33,820 bases of DNA, taken from Anaeroplasmataceae bacterium (GTDB lineage: Bacteria > Bacillota_I > Bacilli_A > Acholeplasmatales > JAEDCM01). Shown one piece after another: positions 31,532-33,820 of the stretch. The notes below the pieces were generated by a model. That model did not search any database. It saw nothing but the letters and a program-made list of their open reading frames with translations, and was not told the origin of the DNA. The stretch spans positions 1 to 33,820 of the forward strand of contig JAEDCM010000018.1 in NCBI GenBank assembly GCA_016294165.1. Direction: 5' to 3'. Position numbers and translations under genes: made by a program. The number at the start of each line of letters is the position of its first letter. Position 1 is the first letter of the stretch.

Positions 31532-31816
31532 ATGGAAGAAAAATTAGATTTTGCTAACCATAATTTAGTATTAAAAAATCGAGAGACAGTTGAGGTTTCA
31601 GGTGTTAAACGGATTGAAAGCTTAAACGAAAAAGAATTTATTCTTCATACGGTTTTAGGACCATTAAGCATTACAGGAGATAATTTAGAAATGACATCAT
31701 TAAAACTAGATATTGGTGAACTACTAATTAAAGGTCAAATCAATGGAATGAAATATTTAGATAAGGTTACTTCAATTGAAAAGAAACCAAGTATACTAAA
31801 TAAGCTTTTTAAATGA
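31532..31816 (+). CDS. yabP: Sporulation protein YabP
   Basis: This 94-residue mother-cell protein is needed for spore coat and cortex formation. The conserved YabP pattern appears: HNLVLKNRETVEVSGVKRIE, an EFILHTVLGPLSITGDNLEM block, and LDIGELLIKGQINGMKYLD. I chose ATG 31532 with GAGGTGA upstream over GTG 31523. It overlaps yabQ by 4 nt (ATGA), giving the usual yabP-yabQ pair. Confidence 0.88.
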   Translation: MEEKLDFANHNLVLKNRETVEVSGVKRIESLNEKEFILHTVLGPLSITGDNLEMTSLKLDIGELLIKGQINGMKYLDKVTSIEKKPSILNKLFK

Positions 31817-32187
31817 GTATTTTAGACCAATACTTTCTTCTTCTCATCTGTATTTTATACGGAATAAGCATTGGTTTTACTTATCATATAAAAAAGCATT
31901 ATATTAAAAATAAAATCCTAAGCAAAATATCCGATACCCTGTTATTTGTTCTTTATGGTATATACTTATCAATAATTTATAATAAGCTATCATTTGGGCA
32001 CTTCTACTTTTATACCCTGATATTTATAGTGTTTGGTTTCTATTTTTATTATACTTATCTTCTAAAATTTAGTAATGATGGGTTAATAATCATAGATTAT
32101 TACTTAATAAAAGTACTAAATATTTTAAAAAAAATTAAAAACATGGTTGTTTTTTTGCTTAAACCATTAAATAAAAAGAAAAAATAA
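31813..32187 (+). CDS. yabQ: Sporulation protein YabQ
   Basis: This 124-residue integral membrane protein has three to four hydrophobic helices: FLLLICILYGISIGF, ILSKISDTLLFVLYGIYLSI, FGHFYFYTLIFIVFGFYFYY and a basic amphipathic end (LKKIKNMVVFLLKPLNKKKK). In Bacillus YabQ is a forespore-membrane protein required for cortex formation. Order (after yabP), length and topology support the call, but sequence identity is not strong. A terminator hairpin overlaps its stop. Confidence 0.8.
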   Translation: MSILDQYFLLLICILYGISIGFTYHIKKHYIKNKILSKISDTLLFVLYGIYLSIIYNKLSFGHFYFYTLIFIVFGFYFYYTYLLKFSNDGLIIIDYYLIKVLNILKKIKNMVVFLLKPLNKKKK

Positions 32188-32212
32188 TACATTATTGTGT
32201 TATTTTTTTTTT
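32182..32212 (+). terminator. Terminator after yabQ
   Basis: AAATAATAC (32182-32190) and GTGTTATTT (32197-32205), one G-U pair, then a long T run. Confidence 0.78.
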
Positions 32213-32225
32213 ATTATGATATAAT
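32195..32225 (+). promoter_or_regulatory. lysS promoter
   Basis: Extended -10 TGATATAAT with TATAAT at 32220-32225. A candidate -35, TTGTGT (32195-32200), is 19 bp upstream and overlaps the yabQ terminator. The leader is short (about 25 nt) and holds no T-box or riboswitch. Confidence 0.6.
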
Positions 32226-32256
32226 ATATAAGTAAAAATTTATGGAGGTGCTCCTA

Positions 32257-33789
32257 ATGGAATTAAAATTAACAGAACAAGAAATCATCCGTCGTGAAAA
32301 AATGGAAAAACTAAAAGAAATGGGAATCGATCCATTCGGTAAACGTTTCGATAGAAACTCAGATACAAAAAAGATTATTACTGAATTTTCAAAATATACT
32401 TTAACTAAAGAAGAAGCCGAAGCTAATCCTGCTTTATTAGAACAAAATAAATCAATTGTTGAAGGAATGAATCGTGTTGTAAAAATTGCTGGCCGTATTA
32501 TGACTAAACGACGTCAAGGAAAAGCCGGTTTTATGAACATTCAAGATAAAGAAGGAAATATTCAAATCTACGTAAGACAAGATCATGTTGGTGAGGAAGC
32601 ATATGAAATCTTCAAAGCTTCAGATATTGGTGATATCATTGGGATTGTTGGAGAGGTATTTATCACAAACACAGGCGCATTAAGTATCAAATCTAGCCAA
32701 TATATTCACCTTTCAAAGGCTCTACGCCCTCTACCTGAAAAATTCCATGGTCTTCAAGATGTTGAAGAGGCTAGACGCCGTAGATATGTTGATTTAATTA
32801 TGAATCAGGATTCAAAAAGAATTGCTCTAACTAGACCTAAAATCATCCGCGCAATCCAAAGATTCTTTGATAATCGTGGATTCCTTGAGGTTGAAACTCC
32901 AATTCTTCAACCAATTTTAGGTGGGGCTGCAGCTCGACCATTTGTTACACATCATAACACATTAGATATGCCATTCTACTTAAGAATTGCAACGGAATTG
33001 CCACTTAAGAGATTAATTGTTGGTGGGTTAGAAGCCGTTTATGAAATTGGTAGATTATTTAGAAATGAAGGTATGGATGCCACTCATAATCCTGAATTTA
33101 CTACTGTTGAAGCTTATCTTGCATATTCAGATATGGAAGGTATGATGGATTTAGTTGAAGATTTATTCGCATACGTTGCAACAGAGGTTCTAGGTACAAC
33201 AGATATCCAAAAAGGTGATAAGATTATCAATGTTGCCAAAGGATGGAAAAGATTACACATGGTTGATGGAATAAAGCAAACATGTGGTGTAGACTTCTTT
33301 AAAGAAATGACTTTTGAAGAAGCAAGTGCTCTTGCTAAAGAGCATCATATTGATGTTCCTAAACATTTCACAGGTGTAGGACATATTATTAATGCTTTCT
33401 TTGAAAAATATGTTGAAGAAACATTAATCCAACCTACATTAGTATATGGACATCCAATCGAAATTTCTCCTCTTGCGAAAAAGAATGATAAGGATCCACG
33501 ATTTACTGATCGTTTTGAATTATTCATTGATGGAAAGGAATATGCTAACGCCTTCAGTGAATTAAATGATCCAATTGATCAAAGAGAAAGATTCTTAAAA
33601 CAATTAGAGGAAAAGGAATTAGGAAATGATGAAGCAAGCGAAATGGACGTTGATTTCGTTGAAGCTCTTGAATATGGTATGCCACCATGTGGAGGAATCG
33701 GAATTGGTGTTGATAGATTAGTAATGTTAATTACAAATTCTACTTCTATCCGTGATATACTATTATTCCCTCATGTAAAAAATAAATAA
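32257..33789 (+). CDS. lysS: Lysyl-tRNA synthetase, class II
   Basis: This 510-residue enzyme charges tRNA-Lys. An N-terminal OB fold (VKIAGRIMTKRRQGKAGFMN about 75-95) binds the anticodon. Class II motif 1 (RIALTRPKIIRAIQRFFDNR), motif 2 (RNEGMDATHNPEFTTVEAY) and motif 3 (GGIGIGVDRLVML) are all intact. I chose ATG 32257, with GGAGGTG 7 nt upstream, over the earlier frame start at 32242. In Bacillus lysS follows shortly after this gene group as well. After the stop, about 30 bases remain, ending in a TATGATATA stretch. Confidence 0.96.
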   Translation: MELKLTEQEIIRREKMEKLKEMGIDPFGKRFDRNSDTKKIITEFSKYTLTKEEAEANPALLEQNKSIVEGMNRVVKIAGRIMTKRRQGKAGFMNIQDKEGNIQIYVRQDHVGEEAYEIFKASDIGDIIGIVGEVFITNTGALSIKSSQYIHLSKALRPLPEKFHGLQDVEEARRRRYVDLIMNQDSKRIALTRPKIIRAIQRFFDNRGFLEVETPILQPILGGAAARPFVTHHNTLDMPFYLRIATELPLKRLIVGGLEAVYEIGRLFRNEGMDATHNPEFTTVEAYLAYSDMEGMMDLVEDLFAYVATEVLGTTDIQKGDKIINVAKGWKRLHMVDGIKQTCGVDFFKEMTFEEASALAKEHHIDVPKHFTGVGHIINAFFEKYVEETLIQPTLVYGHPIEISPLAKKNDKDPRFTDRFELFIDGKEYANAFSELNDPIDQRERFLKQLEEKELGNDEASEMDVDFVEALEYGMPPCGGIGIGVDRLVMLITNSTSIRDILLFPHVKNK

Positions 33790-33820
33790 GATATAAAAAT
33801 CTCTAGGTTATTATGATATA

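Noticed and set aside
32226..32256. T-box leader before lysS
   Set aside because: The leader is about 25-30 nt, far too short for a T-box.

Overview
The window is AT-rich chromosomal DNA from a low-GC, endospore-forming Bacillota. The sporulation genes spoIIE, yabP and yabQ, a MurA-type enzyme and the order spoIIE-tilS-hpt-ftsH point to a walled spore-former. The protein sequences and compact overlapping genes suggest a member of the Erysipelotrichia or a related Bacilli lineage. That placement is inference; no 16S rRNA is present. The standard code is used, with TGA as stop.

Positions 1-3640 form a small accessory block next to the 3' end of a tRNA-Tyr gene. It holds a C-terminal fragment resembling a serine recombinase, and a translationally coupled three-gene operon: a DUF4417 protein, a small BECR-nuclease-like protein, and a duplicated CPCC zinc-ribbon protein. 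It also holds a candidate small RNA with its own promoter and terminator, and an XRE repressor/ImmA-IrrE metallopeptidase pair. Two copies of a 22-bp motif (19 of 22 identical) lie in opposite orientation at 301-322 and 3378-3399 and bracket the block. It looks like the end of an integrated element, and the DUF4417/BECR-like/CPCC operon is the least explained gene set here.

Positions 3641-15331 are housekeeping genes on the minus strand: tRNA-Tyr; mnmG-rsmG-parA-parB-DUF951; a membrane protein followed by transketolase; SRP RNA; tadA-tdk; rpmE; a two-gene ABC-2 exporter; and a MurA paralogue that lacks any ATG, GTG or TTG start ahead of its conserved N-terminus. On the plus strand, 15434-17971 encodes two-subunit class I fumarase plus malic enzyme, a short route from fumarate to pyruvate.

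Positions 18029-22057 (minus) are a MarR-controlled heterodimeric ABC exporter with a visible promoter and palindromic operator. HIT hydrolase and tRNA-dihydrouridine synthase follow on the minus strand. hslO (plus) is divergent from dus across a mirrored promoter region; maf (minus) converges on hslO.

From 25209 to the end, the plus strand carries spoIIE, tilS, hpt, ftsH, rqcP, yabP, yabQ and lysS, as in other spore-forming Firmicutes. The spoIIE promoter has a TTGACA/TATAAT pair 21 bp apart with a near-consensus Spo0A box, matching the unusual layout of Spo0A-activated promoters. Several gene pairs share an 8-nt stop/start overlap, usually ATGAATAA, suggesting translational coupling.
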